A stretch of DNA of 64,000 nucleotides from Cyrtodaria siliqua (taxonomy: Eukaryota; Mollusca; Bivalvia; Adapedonta; Hiatellidae). Of the stretch, positions 23,501 to 31,244 are shown piece by piece; the stretch's first letter is position 1, and every line of letters begins with the position of its first letter. Both the position numbers and the translations under genes were made by a program. The notes under the pieces were generated by a model, which was not told the origin of the DNA, did not search any database, and worked only from the letters and a program-made list of their open reading frames with translations. The stretch spans positions 1 to 64,000 of the forward strand of contig JAWPHD010007156.1 of assembly GCA_037043455.1 (NCBI GenBank), read 5' to 3'.

Positions 23501-26500
23501 GTACGCTGACATACAATAAGTTCTTGTTTTGTATTTCTCATTACACTTTTATTTAATCATATGTATTACTCCTAGCAATATGAACCACATTTGAGTTAAC
23601 AACAAAATACACGGAGTCATCTTTTGTAGTCGAAACATTTTCTTCAACAATAAATTAATTCTAAACGAACGGGATATGAAGCTTATGTAATGCACGTCAA
23701 CATTTTGTATACTCGGCCAAAAATTGTTTGGACCAGGGTATATAAAGTCATATAAAAATAAAACTAGTGGACAGAATTTAAGTATCTTTTTTTAGTAACC
23801 AAGGTCTACCCTACCTGGGTAATTTGGTACCAGAAGCATTAAATTTCAAACAAGATTTGATTTAAAAAAAATATCGCGAACACACAAAGGGTCTGTAAAA
23901 AATGTTGCAAAGTCCATAAAAAGTAACAGTTACAGACATTCGAGTAACCAATAAAAAGATTATTATTTTTTTGCAAACTGTCATTGTTAACAATAATTAT
24001 TGTTGATCTATTATGAATTATCAACTGAGATAATAAGGGATATTAATAAAATCCGTCAACTGGTTTTCTTTTTATGCGCCATTATATGCCCTGGTCCAAA
24101 ACTTTTTTTTACCGAGTATATATAACGGAAGCATGTTTACATGAGGGTTTTCTTCTGTATTTGTATTGGCATTAACTTCTCTTCCAGAGCACCTTCAGTA
24201 CATTGAATGAGTTTTTTAAACTTTTATTAATACCTGCAATCTCTGACTTCGTCTGCGTTTCAATGGTGGTGAGTCATGGTCATCTCCTAACTGCGGGGGG
24301 CTTGTCTTCTCCAGATATTCCACAACTGGGTCCAACTCAACTGGATGAATAAAATTATAAAAAGATACTGTCAGTCTATATTATAATATATAACCCTAAA
24401 AAGCACACCACCTCTCATTTCGAAAAATCAGGAACATAATATCTGTGTTGCTCTCTTCCAATATGAAAGAATGTAAGTTTCCTTTTAAAATGGACAAACA
24501 GCATCTTTGATTGTTTTAAAATGTGCAGCATCCCGTTAGTTTGTCAGATAAGATCCTTAGGTTCCCAGCATGTGTTTAAAATAATAGCTGGCAAAAAAAT
24601 AGAGTCAGGGCTTTTTTCAAGAAAATTGGGAAAAGGCATAGGCCTGCTGAATTTGAGAAAAAGAAGCGCGAGACTGTCCAAATTGGGGGGAAATAGCGTG
24701 ATTTTCGTTGTTTTGGGAAATGATTTTTTAAGGGGAAATTTCATTAAAATGTAGTTTTAGGTAAAATATTGATTAAGTTTTAGAACTGAGTTATTTTAAC
24801 ATACAATTTGTGTAAAGTATGTCACTTAATTACCAAAAAAAATAATATATAATATATTTTTTATTTTTTTTTATTTTTTAAATTTGGAATTCTTTACCCC
24901 AAAATTGGGAAAAATTAGAGTTTTTTGCAACTGGGAAGAGGCCGAATTTCGGCCCCTGTTAAATAGGTTAAAAAAGCCCTGAGAGTAAAGGCATCCATAA
25001 GCTTAGAAAATGGCATGGGGTTTGGCTATGGGCATGAATACTTCTAATATATATATACCAACATACAAGTGTGAGGGCTGGCGTGGCGCAGTCGGTAGCG
25101 CAGAGGATTTGTAACCGGAGGCCCCGGGTTCAATCCTCCGTGGTGCCACTGAGTTTCGTCGGTGTGTTCTTGGGGAAGACACTTTCCCATAGCCTCGTCC
25201 GTTGGATGGGGACGTAAACCGGGCGATCCCGTGTATTGGTATATCCTTCGAGCACGTTAAAGAACCATAGGAATCTATTCGATAATAAGAGTAGGGCATG
25301 GTTCCCGGATTCCTATGTATCCTTCCCCTCCCTCTGGGGCGGCTCTAAATAACCTATTCTGTATTGATGAGTCATTAAACAACATTCAATTCATGGGCAA
25401 AGTGATCAAGATTCGGATACCTAATGCTAGAAATTACAGAGATCTGCAACGTAAAATGATAATTCAGTCTCGGCTTGGCAAACATCAATACATACATGTA
25501 TATGCCTGTACCCAGGACTTGCAAAACGAGCCTGAGAAGGGTGAATCACCCGGTAACATGTACAGCAGTAACCAGCTACTTTTTATAAACTAAATGAAAT
25601 AAAAATAGGAGCTGTGGTGGCTGAGTAGTTAGCATATATTATCTGTCTCTTGATCCAGAGTTCTGGGTTTGATCCCGGTGGAGTCAAGTCTTTGATCCCG
25701 GTGGGGTCAAGTCTATGTTTTCCTCTAAGTATCTAATATGGCCAGGTTATATGGAAGTTAGCTGCGAGAATCATAGCTCTTATGGTGTTTACCTACCATA
25801 GAGCTAAGCTGCCATCCTTTATATAATAGAATAGGTAGGTATCAATGTTGACCCCATCAAGAGAGGTTTCAGAAGACATCAAGCAATGCCTGCATAAACA
25901 ATCGCCTTATTTCAATACCATAAACCTTAAATTTATACCACGCATGCATATAACTCACCAAGGAGAAGAATACCTCGTCGAGAATACCTCGTCGATCTAG
26001 GTATTTTTTGTACAAATGTCGACACTTTTTTCTGGAATGTTTAAAAAAATATCTTGCGCTGTCTTGTTCCGCATTTGGAAACTTAAACTCACCCACAACT
26101 GACACAAGTGTGATGTTGTCAGAAACCTCACCGGAAAAGTGTGTATGGGGGTCCGACCCCCCATCGGTATGGGGTCCTACTGATATATGTTGTCCTCCTA
26201 TTGTAGGTAAATACTACCATAAGTGCCATGATTCTCACGTCTATATGAAAGTATGACATCTTTTGAAGGGGATGTTAAGGCTAAGCAGTTGGTCCCATTT
26301 TCAAGGAGAGCCATACCTTATGCATGATAAAAAATCTTGCTGAACTTGTTTTAATCAGTGATACAAAAAGCCTGTAAACTCTTCCTCGGAAACAAGGCTG
26401 CCATGATAATCAGAATTTGACTGCGTGCATTAATCGGTTTAAAGAAAGATGAGATGTCAAGTAGGGGCAATTCGGGTAATTTCGGACAGCCGGGTAATTT

Positions 26501-27858
26501 CGGACTTGTTCGGTAATTTTCGGTATATTTGTCTGCATAAATAAACCTAGTGTGTTATCTATGCTTTGCTATATTTTTGAAACTTAACAAAAAAAGCTAT
26601 GACGTTTCCAGGAATTATCCCGGTGCGATAGTGTCTTGCTATTATGAATAATTGCAACATCTCGGAAACATGATACTATATAATGTATACGAATGAAGTA
26701 TGAGACATATCGTACATTTCCTAATAGGCTATAAACGAAAATGCTGAATCGTTTACCAACAATGCAAAAGCTGTCCAAAATTACCCGGATTGCCCCTACA
26801 GTTTTAAATCTGTCTCTCTTTCTACAGAAACACAACCAATTATGATTACCAAGACAGCCTCGTTTCCGAGCCTTGGAGGAAAAGTTGTATTATTCATAAC
26901 TTTCACATCTGGTCAACTTCCGGTAGGTTGAGATATTCAGTAGGTGAAAATAAAGGGGTTTACTCGGACTTTATCCCCAAATTCTATATGAAAACATTAG
27001 ACCATGATTTAAATTAAATGTATCCATATTGCTGTTTTAAAATCGACAACACCAAAAGAAAATGCATAGATGTACACAAAAAATAAAGCTTTTAATATAA
27101 TTATCACTATAAACTAGTTTTATAAAGGGCTAAAGTCAGTTGAGCACCAACGATAAACACCGAGTTTACCCCCTACCATAATGTGGAGGTGTTTTATTTT
27201 ATTGATTATTGATTGGTCAATTTATTTTGATGATGTCATGTGAAAGTTATGAATACAAGTCTATTCTATATCACTGTGTAGTGTCTCTGTACAAGATACA
27301 AGAATATTTATTTTAAGTCGGTCTTCACAAACAAATTATAACATTAGCTCAATGAGCTGTTTTCCAACAAAACATTTGTAAACATAAAAACATATAATAT
27401 AGCAGCTAAAACAGAAAGTGGTCGTGGGTGATCTGCCTCCGCCCGAAAAAAATCGACCGTCACATATAACCTTATAGAAACAAACTACCACGGCACGGTA
27501 CAGGAAAATGTATCTGTCAAAAACTATTCTCACCAGTAAGTTTACTTCTTGTTGATGAAAGTTCATACACATCTAGATTATAAAACCTCAGTGCATGTCT
27601 GATTGCGTGCAGGTTTGTCTCGTCGACATGCCCCTCTTCTTCGAGATAACGAAAAAACGAAAACGCATCAGTTTTGTAAACTTTTCTCGGTATGCGCCGT
27701 ACTTTTCCGTCTCTACACGCTGCTCCAATATTGCCAGACATTATTGAGAATTGTTTCAAACGATCTGCGTCCCTTTGAGTCATGTTATGATTGAGAGTTT
27801 CAAACATTTCTCTTAAAGACTCAGTCACACACTTCTGAATTTTACTGGACGTCGCCAT
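8483..27858 (-). CDS. DEDD: DEDD/DEDD2-family death effector domain DNA-binding protein, complete five-exon gene
   Basis: Coding exons on the minus strand are 27858-27534, 24340-24234, 18507-18396, 17349-17095 and 8592-8483: 909 bases, 302 residues plus TGA. All introns are GT-AG and phases agree (1, 0, 1, 1). The death effector domain is about residues 14-92; a basic PLKRRR stretch at 134-139 looks like a nuclear localisation signal. The second half carries DEDD hallmarks such as ILKSRDLGSVVCDIKFSEL, LDAFWRDYINGSLLEALKG and VDEEDYRAGRLKLLKNL. Vertebrate DEDD is about 318 residues. Family members are nuclear and nucleolar, link death-receptor/caspase-8 signalling to chromatin and bind DNA; that is family knowledge, not shown here. 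The start is the ATG at 27858 (context AACATGG); an upstream in-frame TTG is not a start. Introns hold most of the repeats between 8.6 and 27.5 kb. Assignment as DEDD rather than DEDD2 is not resolved. Confidence 0.93.
8615..9089. mobile_element. Palindromic MITE-like element in DEDD intron 4
   Basis: The two halves are long imperfect inverted copies: 'gcactattttcaaacaag', 'atgacctattgaaaatttgc', 'ggaggcggcca' on the left and their complements on the right (about 8935-9089, ending 'catcaacccctttaa'). The same family occurs at 22635-23104. Central sequence is AT-rich with no protein. It sits immediately upstream of DEDD exon 5. Confidence 0.7.
9090..9939. other. Intronic AT-rich sequence with (AT)n microsatellite
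   Basis: No gene or transposon ends recognised. An (AT)n run lies at about 9779-9808. This is DEDD intron 4 sequence leading into the 21-bp array. Confidence 0.5.
9940..13335. repeat. 21-bp tandem minisatellite in DEDD intron 4, split by a SINE
   Basis: The basic unit is GGTCAGTCATGGTGACCTATT (21 bases; broken here as GGTCAGTCAT + GGTGACCTATT). It is interspersed with longer variants containing 'tttttgtatt' spacers. More than 100 units lie at 9940-11338 and 11663-13335, interrupted by a SINE at 11339-11662. Because 21 is a multiple of three, all frames give seven-residue periodic peptides (VSHGDLL, WSVMVTY), creating open frames up to 159 residues that I regard as non-genes. Each unit contains GGTCA and TGACC in inverted orientation, resembling nuclear-receptor half-sites. 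Confidence 0.95.
11339..11662 (-). mobile_element. tRNA-derived SINE inserted in the 21-bp array
   Basis: A full-length minus-strand copy of the family best seen at 48541. The tRNA-like head (gagggttggcatggcgcagtc, here ending at 11662) contains A-box and B-box sequences, followed by the central block around 'ttgggcaagtcactt', 'cccgtgtatcgg' and 'gcacgttaaagaacc', and the tail 'taaacaacattcagttcag'. The 21-bp repeat resumes directly on both sides, so it inserted after the array formed. Confidence 0.92.
13336..15002. other. DEDD intron 4, nothing recognised
   Basis: AT-rich sequence with short open frames (13335-13538, 13349-13642, 13693-13908, 14668-14913) that show no domain, splice context or similarity I recognise. 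No clear inverted or tandem repeat. Confidence 0.5.
15003..16165. mobile_element. Modular dispersed repeat M1, copy 1, split by a hAT-like element
   Basis: It begins with a palindrome (gtgttccacggaacac) and 'ttgtgtcgcctg'; the complement of its right end also reads 'ttgtgtcgcctg', so it has short inverted termini. The interior repeats a module of about 150-160 bases: 'gaagtttcatgaacatag', 'ggttgcaggttaaagttt', 'cataactctgccaaaatga', 'agtcagagttattgg'. A second copy is at 16672-16975. It encodes no protein. The 423-base insertion at 15471-15893 interrupts one module. Confidence 0.75.
15471..15893. mobile_element. hAT-like non-autonomous element with subterminal TCACG motifs, 423 bp
   Basis: The flanking host repeat is duplicated as CTTTCAAG at 15463-15470 and 15894-15901, an 8-base target-site duplication typical of hAT elements. 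Termini are inverted: GGGGTCCCAAAGGGG on the left, AGGGTCCCAAAGGGG in the complement of the right. Within about 120 bases of each end the words TCACG, CACGTGA and ATCACG recur many times, as expected for subterminal transposase-binding repeats. There is no transposase, so it must be mobilised in trans if at all. Confidence 0.85.
16378..16564. mobile_element. piggyBac-like MITE with TTAA flanks, 187 bp
   Basis: The 14-base termini CCCTTTCGCTGCCA are perfect inverted repeats and each is flanked by TTAA (16374-16377 and 16565-16568), the target duplication of piggyBac-type elements. The interior contains an inverted 'gtaaaccctgatcagcctg' / 'gatcagggtctacac' pair. No coding capacity. Superfamily is inferred from TTAA and CCC termini. 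Confidence 0.85.
16672..16975. mobile_element. Modular dispersed repeat M1, copy 2 (short)
   Basis: It shares with 15003-16165 the start 'ggggtgttcca', the module 'cataattctgccaaaatga' / 'agtcagagttaatgg' / 'agtttcatgaacata' and the end 'aggttaaagtgtgac ... acagacaaagtgatcc ... tctgccatg'. It holds only about two modules, so module number varies between copies. Confidence 0.7.
17095..17349 (-). CDS. DEDD: DEDD exon 4 (conserved C-terminal domain)
   Basis: 255 bases between acceptor GCATTCCAG and donor GTAAGA. This is the most conserved block: LRVKAEYVDHQDAL, LERQFDKFSQASTILKSRD and ELTYLDAFWRDYINGSLLEA are near-identical to vertebrate DEDD. An open frame reads past the donor, but those residues do not match the family, so the exon is ended at 17095. 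Confidence 0.93.
17555..18089. mobile_element. TA-flanked TIR element with palindromic interior, 535 bp, in DEDD intron 3
   Basis: The left end TGGTGGCATATTTCTGCC and the complement of the right end match exactly over 18 bases and continue as CGAGATAGC-AGATAATT. TA is present on both sides (17553-17554, 18090-18091), as in Tc1/mariner-type insertions. The interior is a loose array of short palindromic words (tttcgcgaaaat, actatctcg, atcatgat, gataattatctcg). No transposase. It lies between DEDD exons 3 and 4. Confidence 0.85.
18396..18507 (-). CDS. DEDD: DEDD exon 3 (variable linker)
   Basis: 112 bases between acceptor AATTTTTCAG and donor GTAAAG, encoding residues 145-181 (KQHSAGTTCQ ... 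TQRYTC) plus one base. The closing TGT G joins to AT in exon 4 to give Cys-Asp directly before VRLRV, as in vertebrate DEDD (CDIRLRV). The rest is poorly conserved, as expected for this linker. Confidence 0.87.
18948..20703 (+). mobile_element. Modular dispersed repeat M2, long copy with five tandem modules
   Basis: It starts 'acaagaggtcaatgacctt' + 'gaagctctactg' and ends 'gctctgctgatc' + 'tttgatcagtagagc', so the termini share inverted AGAGC/CTACTG words. Inside, a module of about 313-324 bases repeats with starts near 19065, 19389, 19710, 20026 and 20339 (caaagatggc...gcagccatgtttaa; accaacatcatgtcatgctg; agtagtcgctacaa; gaagtttcatgaaaatccgt). The inverted copy at 61866-62490 has only two modules. 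No protein is encoded. It lies in DEDD intron 2. Confidence 0.8.
20704..21569. other. DEDD intron 2, nothing recognised
   Basis: Several short frames overlap here on both strands (20594-20812, 20798-21046) with no recognisable domain. No transposon termini identified. Confidence 0.45.
21570..21650 (+). pseudogene. Fragment resembling a TTF-type zinc finger of a hAT-family protein
   Basis: The plus strand reads WLDTFSWLVYHEDDKKMFCKFC followed by KAYPK. The pattern W-x3-F-x-WL-x-Y-x(n)-M-F-C-x2-C resembles the TTF-type zinc-finger entry found in hAT transposases and their domesticated relatives. Nothing further of the protein is recognisable on either side. It is in antisense orientation inside DEDD intron 2, so most likely a transposon remnant. 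Short, therefore tentative. Confidence 0.4.
21651..22634. other. DEDD intron 2, possible hAT terminus, otherwise unrecognised
   Basis: At 21975-22065 'gggactagt' words alternate in direct and inverted order and end in 'tttgtacagccctg', a string like the complement of a hAT terminus (CAGGGCTGTACAAA). The opposite end was not found. No gene seen. Confidence 0.35.
22635..23104. mobile_element. Palindromic MITE, second copy, with a perfect 32-bp hairpin at its right end
   Basis: The outer ends GTACACCTTAA and TTAAGGTGTAC are perfect inverted repeats. Inside, long imperfect inverted arms (aaaggggtgatgcac, tttcaaacacggtttattt, atgacctattgaaaattttc, ggaggcagcca and complements) match the element at 8615-9089. 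Between the inner arm and the outer end is a perfect 32-base stem, 23015-23046 with 23066-23097, loop 19 bases. No coding capacity. Located in DEDD intron 2. Confidence 0.8.
23105..23707. other. DEDD intron 2, nothing recognised
   Basis: AT-rich sequence without recognised gene, array or terminal repeats. Confidence 0.45.
23708..24120. mobile_element. TIR element, 413 bp, in DEDD intron 2
   Basis: The left end TATACTCGGCCAAAAATTG continues as TTTGGACCAGGGTATATAA; the complement of the right end reads TATACTCGGTAAAAAAAAG then TTTTGGACCAGGGCATATAA. The arms therefore match over about 38 bases. A TA target duplication is possible but cannot be separated from the TIR. It ends only about 110 bases from DEDD exon 2. 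Confidence 0.75.
24234..24340 (-). CDS. DEDD: DEDD exon 2 (linker and KRRR nuclear signal)
   Basis: 107 bases between acceptor ATTCATCCAG and donor GTATTA. It encodes residues 109-144, including PVVEYLEKTS (aligns with the PDLVDKYLEETS region of vertebrate DEDD) and PPLKRRRSQRLQ. It begins with two bases completing a codon and ends at a codon boundary, consistent with its neighbours. Confidence 0.88.
24606..24981. mobile_element. hAT-like MITE, 376 bp, in DEDD intron 1
   Basis: Termini CAGGGCTTTTTTCAAG and, complemented from the right, CAGGGCTTTTTTAACC are inverted repeats. AGAGT flanks both ends (24601-24605 and 24982-24986), a 5-base duplication. 'aaaattgggaaaa' recurs near both ends. No protein. 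hAT-like by its CAGGG start; the 5-base duplication is shorter than the usual 8. Confidence 0.75.
25073..25392 (+). mobile_element. tRNA-derived SINE, full-length, in DEDD intron 1
   Basis: The head gagggctggcgtggcgcagt carries an A box (TGGCGCAGTCGG) and a B box (GGTTCAATCC). It is followed by the central block (cagcctcgtccg-like, ggacgtaaaccggg, gcacgttaaagaacc, ggaatctattcgataata) and the tail taaacaacattcaattc. Target duplications are not clear. It is antisense to DEDD. Confidence 0.92.
25608..25713 (+). mobile_element. Second type of tRNA-like SINE head (fragment)
   Basis: 'ggagctgtggtggctgagta' plus 'gttagc' gives an A-box-like region, and GGTTTGATCC at 25666-25675 a B-box-like region. 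Acceptor-stem pairing is absent, so it is not a functional tRNA gene. The B-box segment with 'cggtggagtcaagtct' is tandemly duplicated (about 25669-25690 and 25691-25713). Possibly the start of another SINE; its 3' part is not defined because the next element begins at 25759. Confidence 0.5.
25759..26243. mobile_element. Short Foldback-like TIR element F1, 485 bp, same termini as the 45-bp satellite element
   Basis: The left end TAGCTGCGAGAATCATAG continues as CTCTTATGGTGTTTACCTAC. The complement of the right end reads TAGACGTGAGAATCATGG then CACTTATGGTAGTATTTACCTAC. Flanks TATGGAAGT (25750-25758) and TATGAAAGT (26244-26252) form a 9-base target duplication with one mismatch. Its right-end 45 bases (26198-26243) are essentially one monomer of the array at 35100-39268. 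The interior has an exon-like open stretch on the minus strand (about 26100-25960). In DEDD intron 1. Confidence 0.85.
26464..26796. mobile_element. TA-flanked MITE, 333 bp, in DEDD intron 1
   Basis: Ends are GGGGCAATTCGGGTAATTTC on the left and GGGGCAATCCGGGTAATTTT in the complement of the right, continuing as GGACAG. Each is flanked by TA (26462-26463, 26797-26798), consistent with a Tc1/mariner-type target duplication. Near the left end the core 'cgggtaatttcgga' is repeated. No transposase. Confidence 0.88.
26799..27533. other. DEDD intron 1, 5' part, nothing recognised
   Basis: No array, TIR or gene recognised between the TA-flanked MITE and DEDD exon 1. One short minus-strand frame (27336-27572) is intronic read-through from exon 1. 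Confidence 0.5.
27534..27858 (-). CDS. DEDD: DEDD exon 1 (start codon, death effector domain)
   Basis: 325 coding bases, residues 1-108 plus one base. It starts MATSSKIQKC and contains the helical death effector domain from about residue 14 (ESLREMFETL) to 92. It ends ACT G followed by donor GTGAGA (phase 1). The ATG has A at -3 and G at +4. Confidence 0.9.
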
Positions 27859-28673
27859 GTTTGTTGACAATAAACACGGTATAATTCATTTTCTAGACAC
27901 TCCGTCATCGTCGTCGTCATGAGCGTAAAAAATGCTTCTACCAGATATTGCCAATTGGCCACGATGTCCAGTACATGAAAGGTGAAACCAGTGAAGTAAA
28001 TATATAGTACTTCACAGGGTTTGTATATTATATAACTTAAAGACTCTGGTATAATTCATGGATTTATATGTACATATTTATAAATCCATGTACATATAAA
28101 TCCATGTACTGTATAATTCAATATTATCCAATGTCATGTGTTTAAATAAACTGCAATATAAGTAATAGATATAATATGGTTTCATTGAGTTGGTTAATTT
28201 ATAAGTTTAAACATCGAGTTGGGCGTAGCCAACGAGATGAAACCATACTATATTTGTTTTGAAGCATGTCCATTTCAGCTGCCTACCCGATTATAAACGA
28301 TACACTAAAAGCAGGCAGTATTTAGTATACTCACTCCCTGCTAAAAAATAGGGCACATACCTAATAACACATTAGGTCTGCTGGATAGGACATCATGCTG
28401 GTCTATGTGGTATAGGATGTACCCCCTACCATCAACATAATATTTATGAATTACAGACTGTTAAAACGTCCTCTAGTCAAAACGCACCGAAATTGGCCAA
28501 AATGTCCTCATTCTTTGGTCAAAACGTCCCACCCTTTTAATGTTTAGACAAAACCACGTCCCCTAGTCAAAACCTCACCCGTTTCATTTCTAAATGCTTC
28601 CGGATGAACTTGTACTTCAAGGGAATGTATAACGACACTGCCAAACAATCTCTATTATTGAGATTTCTGAACA
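27859..28673. other. DEDD 5' flank with two small inverted repeats
   Basis: This is the presumed promoter side of DEDD (minus strand). A perfect 18-base inverted repeat lies at 28057-28074 and 28089-28106 (CATGGATTTATATGTACA). A second, imperfect one at about 28165-28255 pairs 'tatggtttcattgagttgg' with its complement. Repeated 'agtcaaaac' words are at 28475-28575. No TATA box or CpG island can be assigned with confidence. Confidence 0.55.
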
Positions 28674-30797
28674 AAACTTGGAAAAAAGTGTACGATTTAT
28701 CAAAATCGGATGATAAACAAAATATATATGACCATTTGAAGGTTGTTCTAAAACAGATACGGGAGCCGCCATTTTAAGAACTATGACGTCATAGTTCCAA
28801 ATTAACAGATATGGAATATTGATAAATATCATTTAAAGGAACAAAAAAATCACCACAAATGAATGCGAAATCCTTGACAGGTTACATAAAGCATTATTGC
28901 CATTAACTATACATTTTTTTACACAGAGCTCTGCTTTCATTTTTCATCCGATCTTTACCAAACTTTACGATATTGTTGAAAACCAGCCAGATCGGACAAG
29001 TAGTAGCAGAGTTATGGCCCTTGATTTAGTTAAAAATGCTATATTTTGCTCGTTAGGACGATAGGGCCTTCATGTTTCATCCGATCTTTACTAAACTTTA
29101 CCAGATTGTTAATATCATATTTATGAAAGCTCGGACAAGTTCGGACAACCAACCAGATCGGACTAGCAACAGCGGAGTTACTGTCCTTGATTTAGTTAAA
29201 ACGGTTATGTTTAACGTTGTTAAGACTATAGGGCATCTATTGTAAGCTCGGACGTGTTTGAAAACCAGCCAGTTCCGACCAATAACACCAAAATTATGGC
29301 CCTTGAATTAATTAAAAGTGCTATGTTTTGCCTTGTTAACACGATAGGGCTTTCATTTTCATTAAATCTTTACCAAACTCTACCAGATTGTTGATATCAA
29401 TGAAATCTCGGACATGTTTGAAAAACAGCCAGATTGCACCATTTACTGTGTAACACCGGAGTTATAGCCCTTGATTTTCTGAAATATGCTATAATTTGAC
29501 CTCCTTAACACGATAGGGCCTTCGTTTTTCATCAGATCCTTTCCAGACTTAACCAGATTGTTAATGTCAACGAAAGCTCAGAGATTGTTGAAAACCAGCC
29601 AGATCGGATCAGTCACACCAGAGTTATGACCCTTGATTTAGTTAAAACTGCTATATTTTGCCTCATTAAAGACGATAGGGCCTTCACTTTACCAAACTTT
29701 TCCAGATTGTTACTACCACTAAAAGCTTAGAAAATTTCATTTGGACGGATTTCAATGAAACTTTGCAGGGATGATCAGTACCAAGCCTAGTTGTACATAT
29801 CGTCACCGTGTTCCGTTTAAATGATTTTGGCGGAGTTGTGGCCCTTTAAAGGTTTTACTACACACACTTTGTACGGACTAGTTCTCCTAAACCCCTGGAT
29901 GGATTTAAATGAATTTTTTCAGGGATGATCAGTTCCTGGTCTAGTCGTGCATTTCGTCGCCATATTCCGATTGAATGCTTTTTGGAGGAGTTATGGCCCT
30001 TTAAAAGTTTTAATACACACACTTTGTCTGGATTAGTTCTCCTGAATTTCAACGAAACTTTGCAGGGATGATCAGTTCCAAGCCTAGTTGTACACATCGT
30101 CACCGTGTTCCATTTGAATGATTTCCGGCAGAGTTATGGTCCTTTAAAGGTTTTAATACACAAACTTTGTCTGGACTAGATCTCCTGCACCCCTGTCCGG
30201 TGAAACGATTTAGGGATGATCAGTTCCAGGTCTAGCATATCATCGCCGCATTCCGGTTGAATGAATTTTGGCAAAGTTATGGCCCTTTAAATGTTTTGAT
30301 ACACACACTTTATTCAGACTAGTCTCTTTTGAACCCCTGGACGGATTTCAACAAATCTTTGGCAGGGATGATCAGTATCAAGCCTAGTTGCGCATTTCAT
30401 TGTCATGTACCAGTTGAATGAAGTTTGGCAGCATTATGGTCCCTTAAAGGTTTTAATACACTTACGTTGTACCGACTAGTTCTCCTGAACATATGCTCGG
30501 ATTTCAGAGAAACTTGGCAGGGAAGATCAGTACCAAGCCTAGTTGCGTATATCTTCGCCATGTTCCAGCTGAATGACTTTTGAAAGAGTTATGCACCCTT
30601 ATACATAAACTTTATCTTTACCTATAAATGAGTAAATTTTCACATTTGTAAATATTCCATATATGGTAATTTAAAACTATTATGTCATGTCTCTCAAAAT
30701 GGCGGCATCCATATCCATTTCAACAGAACCTTCAAATGAATATATATTCTTTGTTCATTATCCGATTTTGACAATTCTTTCATTCTTTTCCAAGTTT
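28674..30797. mobile_element. Inverted-repeat-bounded modular repeat M3 (two classes of tandem module)
   Basis: Arms of about 147 bases, 28674-28820 and 30651-30797, are inverted copies (aaacttggaaaa, tcaaaatcggat, catttgaaggtt, gccgccattttga-like, atatggaatatt). Between them are two tandem series: from about 28930 to 29730 a module with 'accaaactttaccagattgt', 'aaaaccagccagatcgga', 'gagttatggcccttgattta'; from about 29740 to 30600 six modules of 144-153 bases with 'gggatgatcagtaccaagcc', 'ttatggccctttaaaggttt', 'tttcaatgaaactttgca'. No protein encoded. Outer boundaries and target duplication not resolved. Confidence 0.75.
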
Positions 30798-31244
30798 AGT
30801 CTCGGCCAGCTAGACCGTATCATACATATGTATCGGCCTGAGCAGATTAGGCCAATTAAAGCACCCACTAGCGAATAACAGAATTTATTCGCGCTTTTTT
30901 TCACGCGCATAAAATCGACGTTTGCGTGACATCATGTTGTAAATAAACGTACAACGTCAATTGTTGATGCATCAGTTAAACTTTTTAACGTCACTTGCTG
31001 CTTCTCATAAGTTAAAAATAAGAAATTATTACTAAATTAACTTAAAAATATGTTTTTTGAAAGTCTCGTTGAATCTCTGAAAATCTCGCCAAATCGCCCA
31101 AAACGTTAGGGCGATTTCAAACGTCCTATTTTCCCCAGGCCCTGGTTCAGTACCCGTGTAGCATAGAGTAATGAAGAAATCAGAAGCGGGCCGGGTGACC
31201 GAGGCTATTCCAATCTTCAATAATAAAGACTGTACTGTCGTTAC
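30798..31244. other. Non-coding spacer
   Basis: No gene recognised. It separates the M3 element from the 878-bp tandem triplication. Confidence 0.5.
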
